Assembly: GCA_020216655.1 (NCBI GenBank)
Contig: JAIWNU010000057.1
Coordinates: 1-10,000 of the forward strand
Source: Treponema sp.
GTDB taxonomy: Bacteria; Spirochaetota; Spirochaetia; Treponematales; Breznakiellaceae
Length of the DNA stretch: 10,000 bases
Direction of reading: 5' to 3'
A program made the position numbers and the translations under genes. The notes beneath the pieces are model-generated. The model worked only from the letters and a program-made list of their open reading frames with translations. It was not told the DNA's origin and did no database searches. Shown here one piece after another: positions 1 to 7,240 of this stretch (position 1 is its first letter; every line of letters starts with the position of its first letter).

Positions 1-536
1 CCACAACGCCTGCTGCCACCCCGGCTGCTGCCACCCCGGCTGCTACCACCACGACACCTGCCACATCCACTGCGGGCACCACGACTGGTACTGCAACCGC
101 AGCCACCTCCAGTACAGCTGCTGCCACCCCGGCTGCTACCACCACGACACCTGCCACTGCCTCAGCAGCTACTGCTACCGCAGCTACTACCGCAGCGGTT
201 GCCGCAGCTACTGCCGCAGCGGCTGCAAATCCTCCGCTGGAATCCCTCTCCCAGCCAGAAGAGTTTATAAGCCGGGCCCAATCGGAGTATAAGGCTGGTA
301 AATATACCGATGCTTTAGCAACGCTTCAGGCTTTTACATCAAAATATCCTGCCGGGAGCGACGAAGCATGGTGGCTCTTGGGCCAGGTCTTAGAAGCAAA
401 GGGCCCCCAGCGGGATATCAAAGGTGCCCTTTCCTATTACAAACGACTCCTCTCGGAATATCCCCAAAGCCAGCGCTATCAGGAAGCGCAGCAGCGGGTC
501 GCATACCTTGAGCGGTTCTATTTTGATATCAGGTGA
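1..536 (+). CDS. TPR-type protein with Ala/Thr/Pro-rich linker (C-terminal part; 5' end outside window)
   Basis: The frame is open from the left edge (first full codon at position 3) to TGA at 534-536. The first ~77 codons are a low-complexity Ala/Thr/Pro linker that includes DNA repeats. It is followed by a helical tail of ~100 residues beginning near LESLSQPEEF. That tail has two TPR-like helical pairs: one around AQSEYKAGKYTDALATLQAF then AWWLLGQVLE, and one around ALSYYKRLLSEYPQS then a final helix. The pattern resembles the C-terminal TPR of YbgF/CpoB-like and other envelope proteins, where a Pro/Ala/Thr spacer often separates an anchor from a protein-binding TPR. Envelope location is inference, since the N-terminus is not visible. 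The stop lies within the ribosome-binding region of the nuclease gene 12 nt downstream, so the two are probably co-transcribed. No specific gene name can be supported. Confidence 0.75.
   Translation, partial: TTPAATPAAATPAATTTTPATSTAGTTTGTATAATSSTAAATPAATTTTPATASAATATAATTAAVAAATAAAAANPPLESLSQPEEFISRAQSEYKAGKYTDALATLQAFTSKYPAGSDEAWWLLGQVLEAKGPQRDIKGALSYYKRLLSEYPQSQRYQEAQQRVAYLERFYFDIR
24..157 (+). repeat. Direct repeats in the Ala/Thr/Pro linker (41-bp pair plus 15-bp tandem pair)
   Basis: A 41-bp stretch at 24-64 recurs without mismatch at 117-157. The offset is 93 bp, or 31 codons, so recombination between copies would keep the frame. A 15-bp unit (CTGCTGCCACCCCGG) is also tandemly duplicated at 10-24 and 25-39. 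The repeats encode Ala-Ala-Thr-Pro and Thr-Thr-Thr-Thr-Pro runs, as expected for an expanding flexible spacer. Confidence 0.85.
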
Positions 537-548
537 GGCCTTTTAAAA

Positions 549-1316
549 GTGGCTTTTTTAACGTTTCCGATGAGGCGAGGGGCTCGCAGCGAAAAGACGG
601 CGGTCCTTTTTGTATTTCTGCTGATCCTTTCCTGCTCCGTCAAGGCAGAGCAGCAGACGCCGGATGCAGCAAAAACCTTGGTCTGGGTGACCCCATCGGG
701 TAAAAAGTATCATAAAGAAAACTGCCCAACCCTTAAAAACTCTGGGAGCACCGTAAAATCTATAAGTTTGGAAGATGCTTTACAGCGGGGGCTTGAACCC
801 TGTAGTGTCTGCAATCCCCCTGTGTATACCGGCGGCGCAGATCTTTATCGGCTGAACAACCCGCCTCTTCGTTCCGCGCGGGACGCCCAGCTTTCCAGGA
901 TGATTCCAGCTCGGGTTACCGAGGTTGTGGACGGAGATACCATTAAGGTGCGAATACCCAATCCCCATCCTATCCAGCTAAAAACAGATGAAACAATCCG
1001 ATTTTTGGGTATTGATGCCCCCGAAACTAGTACGAGTCCTCGGCCTGCAGGCTACTATGGGGAAGAAGCAAAGACCTATGTTGCAAAGCTCTTAGGTGGC
1101 AAAGATATTCTCCTTGCCTTTGACTGGGATCTGCGGGATAAATACGGAAGGCTTTTAGCCTATATATACCTGCAGGACGGCAAATGCGTGAACCTCATGC
1201 TGGTGGAGCAGGGCTACGCTTTTGCCTATGTACATTTTCCGTTTCAGTTTATGGATGAGTTTACCCAGGCCCAGGCGGCAGCGAAAAAACAGCGCTGGGG
1301 CCTGTGGTCTCGTTAA
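549..1316 (+). CDS. Secreted or lipid-anchored staphylococcal-type nuclease with an N-terminal Cys/His module
   Basis: This 255-residue protein probably hydrolyses DNA/RNA phosphodiester bonds outside the cytoplasm (thermonuclease/SNase family). A basic n-region and hydrophobic core (about 17-28) form a signal peptide. Cys29 in ILSC is a possible spirochaetal lipobox; cleavage after VKA (33) is the alternative. Residues ~44-91 carry YH-x3-C (Y54, H55, C59) and C85-x2-C88, the Ada-like metal-binding module sometimes fused to SNase domains. The SNase domain spans ~118-254. DGDT (128-131) supplies the Ca2+ Asp. IRFLGIDAPET (150-160) supplies Arg151, Asp156 and Glu159, matching staphylococcal Arg35, Asp40 and Glu43. 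DKYGRLLAY supplies Arg201, matching Arg87. All catalytic positions are therefore present. The GTG start at 549 follows AGGTGAGG by 10 nt; ATG at 570 is possible but less well placed. The stop overlaps the convergent ABC-F gene. Confidence 0.88.
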   Translation: MAFLTFPMRRGARSEKTAVLFVFLLILSCSVKAEQQTPDAAKTLVWVTPSGKKYHKENCPTLKNSGSTVKSISLEDALQRGLEPCSVCNPPVYTGGADLYRLNNPPLRSARDAQLSRMIPARVTEVVDGDTIKVRIPNPHPIQLKTDETIRFLGIDAPETSTSPRPAGYYGEEAKTYVAKLLGGKDILLAFDWDLRDKYGRLLAYIYLQDGKCVNLMLVEQGYAFAYVHFPFQFMDEFTQAQAAAKKQRWGLWSR

Positions 1317-2950
1317 ATTTGGAGCCGTTCCGCGTGGTGGTAGGCTTCCGCACGGATAGCCTTGACTGAATCGTCCTTAAGATAGTCGTCAAAGGGCATC
1401 ATGCGGTCAATCAGCATGCCGCCGGGAAGTATTTCGATAATCCGGTTTGCAATAGAGTTGATGAACTCATGGTCGTGGGAATTAAAGAGCACCACACCGG
1501 TGAAAGCTTCAAGTCCTTCGTTCAGGGCTGTAATCGCTTCTAGGTCCAGGTGATTAGTCGGCTCGTCCATAATGAGCACATTGGCCCCCGAAAGCATCAT
1601 TTTAGAAAGCAAGCAGCGGACTTTTTCGCCCCCCGAAAGCACGTTTACCGGTTTTAAGGCCTCATCACCAGAAAAGAGCATGCGGCCTAAGAAACTGCGC
1701 ACATAGGTGTCGTCCTGGTCGGGTGAATACTGTTTAAGCCAATCGGTAATGGAAAGATCGGAATTAAAAAAGCGGCTGTTTTCCTTGGGGAAATAGGAAA
1801 AACTTACCGTTTGACCCCAGTAATAGTCTCCTGAATCGGCCTTCTGTTCGCCGGCGATAATTTCAAAAAAGGCTGTTTTAGATTGATGTTCGGCGCCGAC
1901 GAAGGCAATCTTATCGCCCTTGTTTACTATAATGGAAAAATCCTGGAGCAGTACGGCGTCAGGACTGCGGAAATTTAATTTTTCTACCCGCAGCACATTG
2001 TTGCCGATTTCCCGGTTTGGCTTAAAGGCCACATAGGGAAACTTGCGGCTCGTAACAGGGATGTTTTCCAAATCAAGCTTTTCCAGTACCTTTTTACGGC
2101 TTGTGGCCTGGCGGCTTTTAGAGGCATTGGATGCAAAGCGCTGGATAAACTCCTTGAGTTCCTTAGCCTTTTCTTCCCGTTTCTTAAGCTGTTCCCGGGC
2201 TTGCCGCTGGAGCATCTGGCTCATCTGGTACCAGAAATCGTAGTTCCCCGAATAGAGTGTGATGCGGCCATAGTCGATGTCGCAGATATGGGTACAGACG
2301 GTGTTCAAAAAGTGACGGTCGTGGGACACCACGATGACCGTGTTGGGAAAATCGATCAGAAATTCCTCAAGCCAGGTTATGGATTCAAGGTCAAGACCGT
2401 TGGTGGGCTCGTCCAAAAGCAGAATGTCAGGATTTCCGAAAAGTGCCTGGGCCAAGAGAACCCGCACCTTTCGGGACTCGTCTAAATCGGACATCATTTT
2501 GCCTTGGTCAGCTTCGTCGAGTCCGAGTCCCGAGAGCATTTGGCTTGCCTGGGCTTCCGCCTCCCAGCCGCCTAGTTCGGCGAATTCTGCTTCCAGTTCG
2601 CCCGCCCGGATACCATCTTCGTCGCTCATCGATTCCTTGGCATACAGGGCTTCCCGTTCTTTCATGATATTATACAGCTTCGGAAAGCCCATCATCACCG
2701 TTTCCATGACCGAATAGGCTTCGAACGCAAAGTGGTCCTGTTTAAGGACCGCAATTCGTTCTCCGGGGCTCACTACAATTTCGCCCTTGTCGTGTTCCTG
2801 TTCTCCGGAAAGCACTTTTAAAAACGTAGATTTACCGGCCCCATTCGCGCCGATGATTCCATAGCAGTTGCCCTGGGTAAATTTCAGGTTTACATCCTTA
2901 AAAAGGACCCGCTCGCCAAAAGCAAGACTTACGTCAGAAACAGTAATCAC
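1313..2950 (-). CDS. ABC-F family ATPase, YkpA/YbiT-like
   Basis: A 545-residue soluble protein with two ABC domains, no membrane segments and a charged helical linker (about 240-300). This is the ABC-F plan of ribosome-acting ATPases. Alignment from memory fits the B. subtilis YkpA/E. coli YbiT branch, for example the NYDFWYQ and NASKSRQATSRKK segments. Domain 1 has Walker A GANGAGKS (34-41), Walker B ILLLDEP (176-182) and switch His210. Domain 2 has LSGGEK (438-443), LIMDEPTNHLD (459-469) and His492. The signature of domain 1 is degenerate (LDESRK, 156-161), its D-loop reads EPTNGLD rather than EPTNHLD, and Walker A of domain 2 is degenerate (GAEHQSKT, 352-359). One composite ATP site therefore looks canonical and the other does not. 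GTG start at 2950, overlapping the helicase stop as GTGA; ribosome-binding site AAAGGAG at 2961-2967. Role in translation rather than antibiotic resistance is inference. Confidence 0.9.
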   Translation of the reverse strand: MITVSDVSLAFGERVLFKDVNLKFTQGNCYGIIGANGAGKSTFLKVLSGEQEHDKGEIVVSPGERIAVLKQDHFAFEAYSVMETVMMGFPKLYNIMKEREALYAKESMSDEDGIRAGELEAEFAELGGWEAEAQASQMLSGLGLDEADQGKMMSDLDESRKVRVLLAQALFGNPDILLLDEPTNGLDLESITWLEEFLIDFPNTVIVVSHDRHFLNTVCTHICDIDYGRITLYSGNYDFWYQMSQMLQRQAREQLKKREEKAKELKEFIQRFASNASKSRQATSRKKVLEKLDLENIPVTSRKFPYVAFKPNREIGNNVLRVEKLNFRSPDAVLLQDFSIIVNKGDKIAFVGAEHQSKTAFFEIIAGEQKADSGDYYWGQTVSFSYFPKENSRFFNSDLSITDWLKQYSPDQDDTYVRSFLGRMLFSGDEALKPVNVLSGGEKVRCLLSKMMLSGANVLIMDEPTNHLDLEAITALNEGLEAFTGVVLFNSHDHEFINSIANRIIEILPGGMLIDRMMPFDDYLKDDSVKAIRAEAYHHAERLQI

Positions 2951-4617
2951 TTGGAAGCTTCTCCTTTAAACAACTTAAGCAGCCGGCTTAAGAGACTCGG
3001 TTTTTTGGCGGCCTTTTCTGATCCTGATCGCTCAAGCACCTGGACCGGAGTGCTGGATTTTTTGCCCTTCATCTGTTCTTTGGCAGTTCCTGCCCCTTCC
3101 GCATGATACTTTCGTTTGTAATATGCAAGCCGTTCCTCAAAGGTAAGATGTGCCAAATTCGGTTTTGCTGCGGTTTTTTCGCGGTTTCCGCTGCCCCGGT
3201 TCCGGCTGTCCGCCTTTTGGCGCGGGCCGCCCGCAGAAAGAGTACCGCCCGCAGAAGGCACGCCGCGGGCCTTGTTCCGGCCGCTCTTCGCATCCTCTCT
3301 CTTGCCGCTCGAACCGCCAGAAACCTCTGCAGGGAATCTTTCCCGCCCGCGGCCCTGTTTGGGGCCTGTGGGTCTGCCGCGTTCACCCCGTTCTTCCCGT
3401 CTCCGGCCGCGGCCCGCGCCGCTCCGTTCTCCGTAGCCCTCATCGTAGGTGTCGGTCCGGATATGCATGCCTTCACTCTTGTCTTCCGCAAAGAGTTCTT
3501 CGCCGGCGATCTGGGAAGGAATTTTTGAGCCCAAATATTTTTCTATAGCCGGCAGTTCATACACATCCTGCTCACTGGCCAGGCTGATGGCCACTCCGGT
3601 CCGTCCTGCCCGGGCGGTTCGTCCGATACGGTGAATATAGTTTTCAGCCTCATTGGGGAGGTCGTAGTTAATAACCATGGCAAGCCCTTCGATATCGAGT
3701 CCCCGGGCTGCCACATCGGTGGCAACGAGAAAACGGGTTTTGCCGTTTTTAACATCATCGATAATTTTAAGCCGTTTTACCTGGGGCAGGTCACCGATAA
3801 TAAACTCACAGGGAATGTCGTTGATTCTGAGCCGTTTTGCAACAATTTCTGCATACCGCTTGGTATTGCAGAAGATAATAGCGCTCTCTGGATTCCGCTG
3901 TTTCAAAATGCCAAGAAGCAGCTTCATCTTATCTTCCCCGGCGACGTGATACAACATTTGTTCGATCTCATCTACCGTCACGTTTTCCGGAGCAATTTCG
4001 ATCTCTAAGGGATTTTTGGTATACTCCCAGGCGAGATTCTTTACCCAGGCGTTCAGCGTGGCGCTGAAAAGCATGGTCTGCCGCCGGTCTACGGGGGGAA
4101 CGACTTTAATCAGTTTCCGCAGGTCCGGGTAAAAGCCCATGTCAAACATCCGGTCTGCTTCATCCAGCACCAGGAATGCCAGATCCATCAGGTTCATCTG
4201 ACCCGAAGCATTGAGATCCAGTACCCTGCCGGGGGTGCCGATCATGATTTGCACCGATTCACGGAGCAGCTTTTGCTGATGAGCGTATCCTACGCCGCCA
4301 TAAAAGCTTCCCGTTTTAAAAGAAAGGTATTTGCCGATCCGTTTTGCTTCTTCTTCAACCTGAACCGCAAGCTCCCGGGTCGGGACCATAATGAGGGCTT
4401 TTTTGCCCGCTAAAAGAGGTTCTGTTAAAAGGCGCTGGAAAATAACAATTAAATAGGCGGCAGTTTTCCCGGTCCCTGTCTGGGACTGCACATATAGATC
4501 GTGGCCTCCAAAAGCGTTCTTAAGAACCTGTTCCTGGACAGGTGTGCAGGTAATATACCCTGCGTCAGCGATGCCCCGTTGGAGGTCGGGGTGTAAGGTA
4601 AGTTCTGTAAATTCCAT
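2947..4617 (-). CDS. DEAD-box ATP-dependent RNA helicase with an Arg/Gly-rich C-terminal tail
   Basis: This 556-residue protein, counted from ATG 4617, should unwind or remodel RNA using ATP in the cytoplasm. Motifs in order: Q motif around TPVQEQ (25-30), motif I SQTGTGKT (45-52), Ia PTRELAVQ (79-86), Ib TPGR (128-131), II DEAD (152-155), III SAT (185-187), IV IIFCNT (247-252), V ATDVAARGLD (299-308), VI HRIGRTARAGR (329-339). All are intact. Residues ~395-480 are a basic RGR/GER/SGG tail typical of RNA-binding extensions. A conserved-looking LTFEERLAYYKRKY segment (491-504) and a Lys-rich end follow. The closest family is RhlE/RhlB-like, but an orthologue name is not certain. The frame can extend to 4686, but Phe9 onward is helicase sequence only from ATG 4617, and the extension resembles translated intergenic DNA. 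No strong ribosome-binding site precedes 4617. First gene of an operon with the ABC-F gene. Confidence 0.92.
   Translation of the reverse strand: MEFTELTLHPDLQRGIADAGYITCTPVQEQVLKNAFGGHDLYVQSQTGTGKTAAYLIVIFQRLLTEPLLAGKKALIMVPTRELAVQVEEEAKRIGKYLSFKTGSFYGGVGYAHQQKLLRESVQIMIGTPGRVLDLNASGQMNLMDLAFLVLDEADRMFDMGFYPDLRKLIKVVPPVDRRQTMLFSATLNAWVKNLAWEYTKNPLEIEIAPENVTVDEIEQMLYHVAGEDKMKLLLGILKQRNPESAIIFCNTKRYAEIVAKRLRINDIPCEFIIGDLPQVKRLKIIDDVKNGKTRFLVATDVAARGLDIEGLAMVINYDLPNEAENYIHRIGRTARAGRTGVAISLASEQDVYELPAIEKYLGSKIPSQIAGEELFAEDKSEGMHIRTDTYDEGYGERSGAGRGRRREERGERGRPTGPKQGRGRERFPAEVSGGSSGKREDAKSGRNKARGVPSAGGTLSAGGPRQKADSRNRGSGNREKTAAKPNLAHLTFEERLAYYKRKYHAEGAGTAKEQMKGKKSSTPVQVLERSGSEKAAKKPSLLSRLLKLFKGEASK
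2961..2967 (-). promoter_or_regulatory. Ribosome-binding site of the ABC-F gene, inside the helicase gene
   Basis: The minus strand reads AAAGGAG here, 10 nt before the GTG start at 2950. It lies within the last codons of the helicase gene (Lys-Gly-Glu). Together with the GTGA stop/start overlap it suggests translational coupling and supports the GTG start. Confidence 0.7.
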
Positions 4618-4727
4618 GTGTATTCTAATATATACCTTTTTTTCCTGAATATGAAAAGACCAGCTAAAACATGTCACTATTTGCAAGCGCTGATTAACAA
4701 AATTACAATATATAGAAGGAGAGCATT
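4618..4727. other. Divergent intergenic region between the helicase operon and the glycosyltransferase operon
   Basis: This AT-rich 110-bp stretch separates divergent genes, so promoters for both operons should lie here. A plausible + promoter is listed separately. I could not pick out a convincing -35/-10 pair for the minus direction. No ORF or RNA structure is evident. Confidence 0.6.
4681..4709 (+). promoter_or_regulatory. Candidate sigma-70-type promoter for the glycosyltransferase operon
   Basis: TTGCAA (4681-4686) and TACAAT (4704-4709) are separated by 17 bp and lie just upstream of the first gene. Transcription from about 4715-4717 would give a very short leader that just includes the GAAGGAGAG ribosome-binding site (4715-4723). 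The short leader is the main reason for doubt. Confidence 0.4.
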
Positions 4728-6074
4728 ATGGCAAAAGTAAATACCGAGCCCTTGGCATGGGTCACCGCGGCGGATATGGGATTGGGTCACAAACGAGCGG
4801 CCTGGCCCCTTGCGCCCTATGGAAAGAATGGAGTTATCATCGCCGGAAGTGATGTAAATACTGATCCAGATGAATTAGCCTTATGGAACCGGCTCCGCCG
4901 GACCTATGAGAGCCTTTCCCGTATAAAAAGCTGGCCTCTTGTCGGGAATGCCCTTTTTGGTCTCATGGATGCTCTCATGTCGATACCAACCGCCTATCCC
5001 TTTCGAGATCTTTCTAAACCTACTATTCAAAACACCTTTGTAGATAAACTGGTAGATCAAGGTCTGTGTCGTACTTTTATCCGTCAGGCCCAATCCGATC
5101 CACTTCCGATAGTTACTACCTTTTATGCTCAAGCTATTGCAGCAGAAAAAGCAGGGCTCAGGCGAATCTACTGTGTTATCTGTGATGCGGATATTAACCG
5201 TGTATGGGTTTCTGCCAATCCTAAAGAAAGCCGTATTGAGTATTTTGTCCCCTGCGGCAGGGCCCTCAGAAGACTTAAACAGTATGGGGTCCCGGATGAG
5301 CGAATATATATGACCGGTTTTCCGCTACCGCTTGAGCTCATCGGAGATGAAGAGCTTTCCATACTTCGCCGTGATTTAGGGCAGCGCCTTGCCCGGCTAG
5401 ATCCACAAAACCGGTTCTGGCCGCTTCATGTTCACTCGGTAGAGCACTTCTTGGGTAAGGAAAACTGTCCGGATGTACGAGGTCCTGCTGCTGGCCCTGT
5501 TACCATTACCTTCGCAGTAGGAGGTGCGGGGGCTCAAAAGGAAATTGGTTCCGCGGTTCTCCGCGCTCTAGGCCCTCGTCTTGCAAATGGTTCTTTCAGG
5601 CTCAATTTGGTAGCCGGAAAACGACCCGAAGTGGCCGCTTATTTTAGGGAACACCTGGACCATATGATACATACATTGCCAGAAGCGGCTCAAGCAGTCC
5701 GCATCGTTTTTAATCCTGAAGATTCTGGATATTTCGCCGAGTTTTCTTCGGCATTGCACGATACGGACATACTCTGGACAAAGCCAAGTGAGCTGTCATT
5801 TTATACGGGACTGGGTATTCCCATTATTATAGCCCCGCCCATAGGTTCCCAGGAAGTTCATAATCGAGAATGGCTTATGGAAATTCAAGGCGGTTTTGAT
5901 CAGAAGGAACCTGAATATGCGGGGGAATGGCTTTGGGATCTCCTGCAAGAGGGCCGGCTTGCAGAATGTGCTTGGGATGGTTTTCTTAAGGCTCGTAAAT
6001 ATGGTACTTATAAAATAGCAGAAATTCTAAAGACAGGAACCATGCTGCGGGAAACAAGCCCGCTGAAACGTTAA
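4728..6074 (+). CDS. GT-B fold glycosyltransferase-like protein related to MGDG synthase/MurG-type enzymes
   Basis: A 448-residue protein without signal peptide or clear membrane segments. The N-terminal GLGHKRAA (18-25) matches the glycine-rich acceptor-side loop (GxGHxxAA) of diacylglycerol glycosyltransferases. The middle (about 128-202) carries TFYAQAIAAEKAG, an ICDAD strand and a YGVPDERIYMTGFPLP segment typical of the interdomain region. The C-terminal half has VGGAGAQKE (264-272), the nucleotide-sugar loop region, and KPSELSFYTGLGIP (352-365) followed by IIIAPPIGSQE, resembling the donor-binding segment of GT28-type enzymes. It is longer than MurG (~355) or typical MGDG synthases (~380-400), and no specific family name can be given. 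Start ATG 4728 follows a strong GAAGGAGAG by 4 nt. The next gene, also GxGH type, begins 8 nt after the stop, suggesting consecutive steps or partners in glycolipid synthesis. That role is inference. Confidence 0.75.
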   Translation: MAKVNTEPLAWVTAADMGLGHKRAAWPLAPYGKNGVIIAGSDVNTDPDELALWNRLRRTYESLSRIKSWPLVGNALFGLMDALMSIPTAYPFRDLSKPTIQNTFVDKLVDQGLCRTFIRQAQSDPLPIVTTFYAQAIAAEKAGLRRIYCVICDADINRVWVSANPKESRIEYFVPCGRALRRLKQYGVPDERIYMTGFPLPLELIGDEELSILRRDLGQRLARLDPQNRFWPLHVHSVEHFLGKENCPDVRGPAAGPVTITFAVGGAGAQKEIGSAVLRALGPRLANGSFRLNLVAGKRPEVAAYFREHLDHMIHTLPEAAQAVRIVFNPEDSGYFAEFSSALHDTDILWTKPSELSFYTGLGIPIIIAPPIGSQEVHNREWLMEIQGGFDQKEPEYAGEWLWDLLQEGRLAECAWDGFLKARKYGTYKIAEILKTGTMLRETSPLKR

Positions 6075-6082
6075 AACGCCAT

Positions 6083-7240
6083 ATGTCAAATATTTTAATA
6101 ACCATGATCGAAGTCGGCTTTGGTCACAAGGGGCCGGCTTTGGCGATAAAAGATGCTCTGGAAGCAGCATATCCAGGGCAGCATTCCATCAATGTTATCG
6201 ATTTCCCCTACGAAGCGGGCGCTCTGCGTACGGATCAGAATATCAAAACTGCATGGGATATGGCGCTTCGCCGTCCTTGGATGGTTCGCGTTTCTTATGC
6301 ACTTATGGAAGCAGTCTATCCCCGGTGCAGCAGTGTGCTTTATCCCTTTATGGCTGATTTTTTTATTCAGGGTAGCCGGTATCTGGCAGAACATCAGCCT
6401 GATCTTGTTATCAGCACCCACCCCATGTGTTCTCTCGTAGCTGCCGAAGCCCGGCGCCGCTATGGGCTGCGCTTCCCGTTTGTTGTCGATGTGGTAGATC
6501 CCTTTGACGGATACAGTCTCTGGGCTGAAAGGGCTGCAGATCTATTTCTTGTACATTCTGAGCAAAGTAAGGAATTACTCTGTGCTCATGGAATTGAAGC
6601 CCAACGTATCAGACTGGTCCCCTATCCAAAGCTCCCGGCTATGAATATTCCAGTTAAGACCAAAGAAGCAATTCGCTATTCTTAGGGTATCGAAAATGAT
6701 GACAGGCCAGTTGTTCTTGTAACCAGCGGAGCTCAGGGTATTGGCCGGGTTTATTCTTTTGTCCGCAGGGCATATCTGGAGGGTTTCCCAGCGCATTTTT
6801 TAGTTGTAACCGGGAAAAATAGAAAATTGTATGAAGACCTGGAATTATTAGCTCAGAGTAGATCTTCAAAACGCCTGCAATTCCAGAAAACTAAGTCCCT
6901 GAATGGGGTGAGCCACTTAATCCCCCTTTCTTTTGTCGAGTCCATGGCAGAGTTGTATGTTATTTGTGACATGGTAGCTGGAAAGGCAGGGGCTTCCACC
7001 TGTATGGAGTCGCTTTACCATGGTAAACCATTAATTTGTACTGAATGGGCTGGTCAAAACGATTATAAAATCGTTGAATTCCTATTGCAAAATCGACTAG
7101 GGAGTTATACTCCCCGATACTCTGATTTTATAAAACTCCTTAAAGAACCGCCAGCTTATGAAAAATATAGCGTGGGATTTTCAACCCATGGTATACTAGA
7201 CGCACTAAGGAGCTTCCATGTTGTTTCTGGATCGATGTGA
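6083..7240 (+). pseudogene. MGDG-synthase-like diacylglycerol glycosyltransferase interrupted by one in-frame TAG
   Basis: The frame begins at ATG 6083, meets TAG at 6683-6685 and then continues open in the same frame to TGA 7238-7240: 385 codons including the TAG, the usual length for this family. The N-terminal half (200 codons) has GFGHKGPALAI (12-22), THPMCSLVAA (112-121), VDVVDPF (135-141) and LFLVHSEQSKELL then GIEAQRIRLVPYPKLP, the acceptor domain and hinge of MGDG-synthase-like enzymes. After the stop come PVVLVTSGAQGIG and AGKAGASTCMESLYHGKP, the donor nucleotide-sugar domain. Neither half alone would be a complete GT-B enzyme. There is no credible start for the second half; an in-frame ATG at 6827 would skip its first strand. 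Expected product: sugar transfer from a nucleotide sugar to diacylglycerol at the membrane. The start lacks a clear ribosome-binding site and lies 8 nt after the previous stop, suggesting coupling. Nonsense mutation, sequencing error or readthrough cannot be separated from sequence alone. Confidence 0.85.
6683..6685 (+). other. In-frame amber codon within the glycosyltransferase gene
   Basis: The local codons read Ile-Arg-Tyr-Ser-TAG-Gly-Ile-Glu. In relatives this junction usually reads like RxxLG(I/L), so TTG to TAG (one base) is a likely origin; CAG, GAG or AAG are also one step away. The nine other stops visible in the window are all TAA or TGA. No hairpin or unusual context stands out after the codon. 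Confidence 0.85.

Noticed and set aside
1284..1305. Minus-strand terminator for the ABC-F gene inside the nuclease gene
   Set aside because: A run of six T follows on the minus strand, but the stem (ACAG/CTGT) is only four base pairs.
3103..3548. Long open frames opposite the helicase tail
   Set aside because: GC-rich Arg/Gly codons create antisense open frames. Their products have no recognisable domains and they conflict with a clear gene.
4618..4686. Longer helicase start at 4686
   Set aside because: The extra 23 residues do not resemble helicase sequence and would cross the divergent promoter region.
6827..7240. Separate gene starting at ATG 6827
   Set aside because: Same frame as the interrupted glycosyltransferase. 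Homologous sequence begins right after the TAG, 47 codons before this ATG, and there is no ribosome-binding site.
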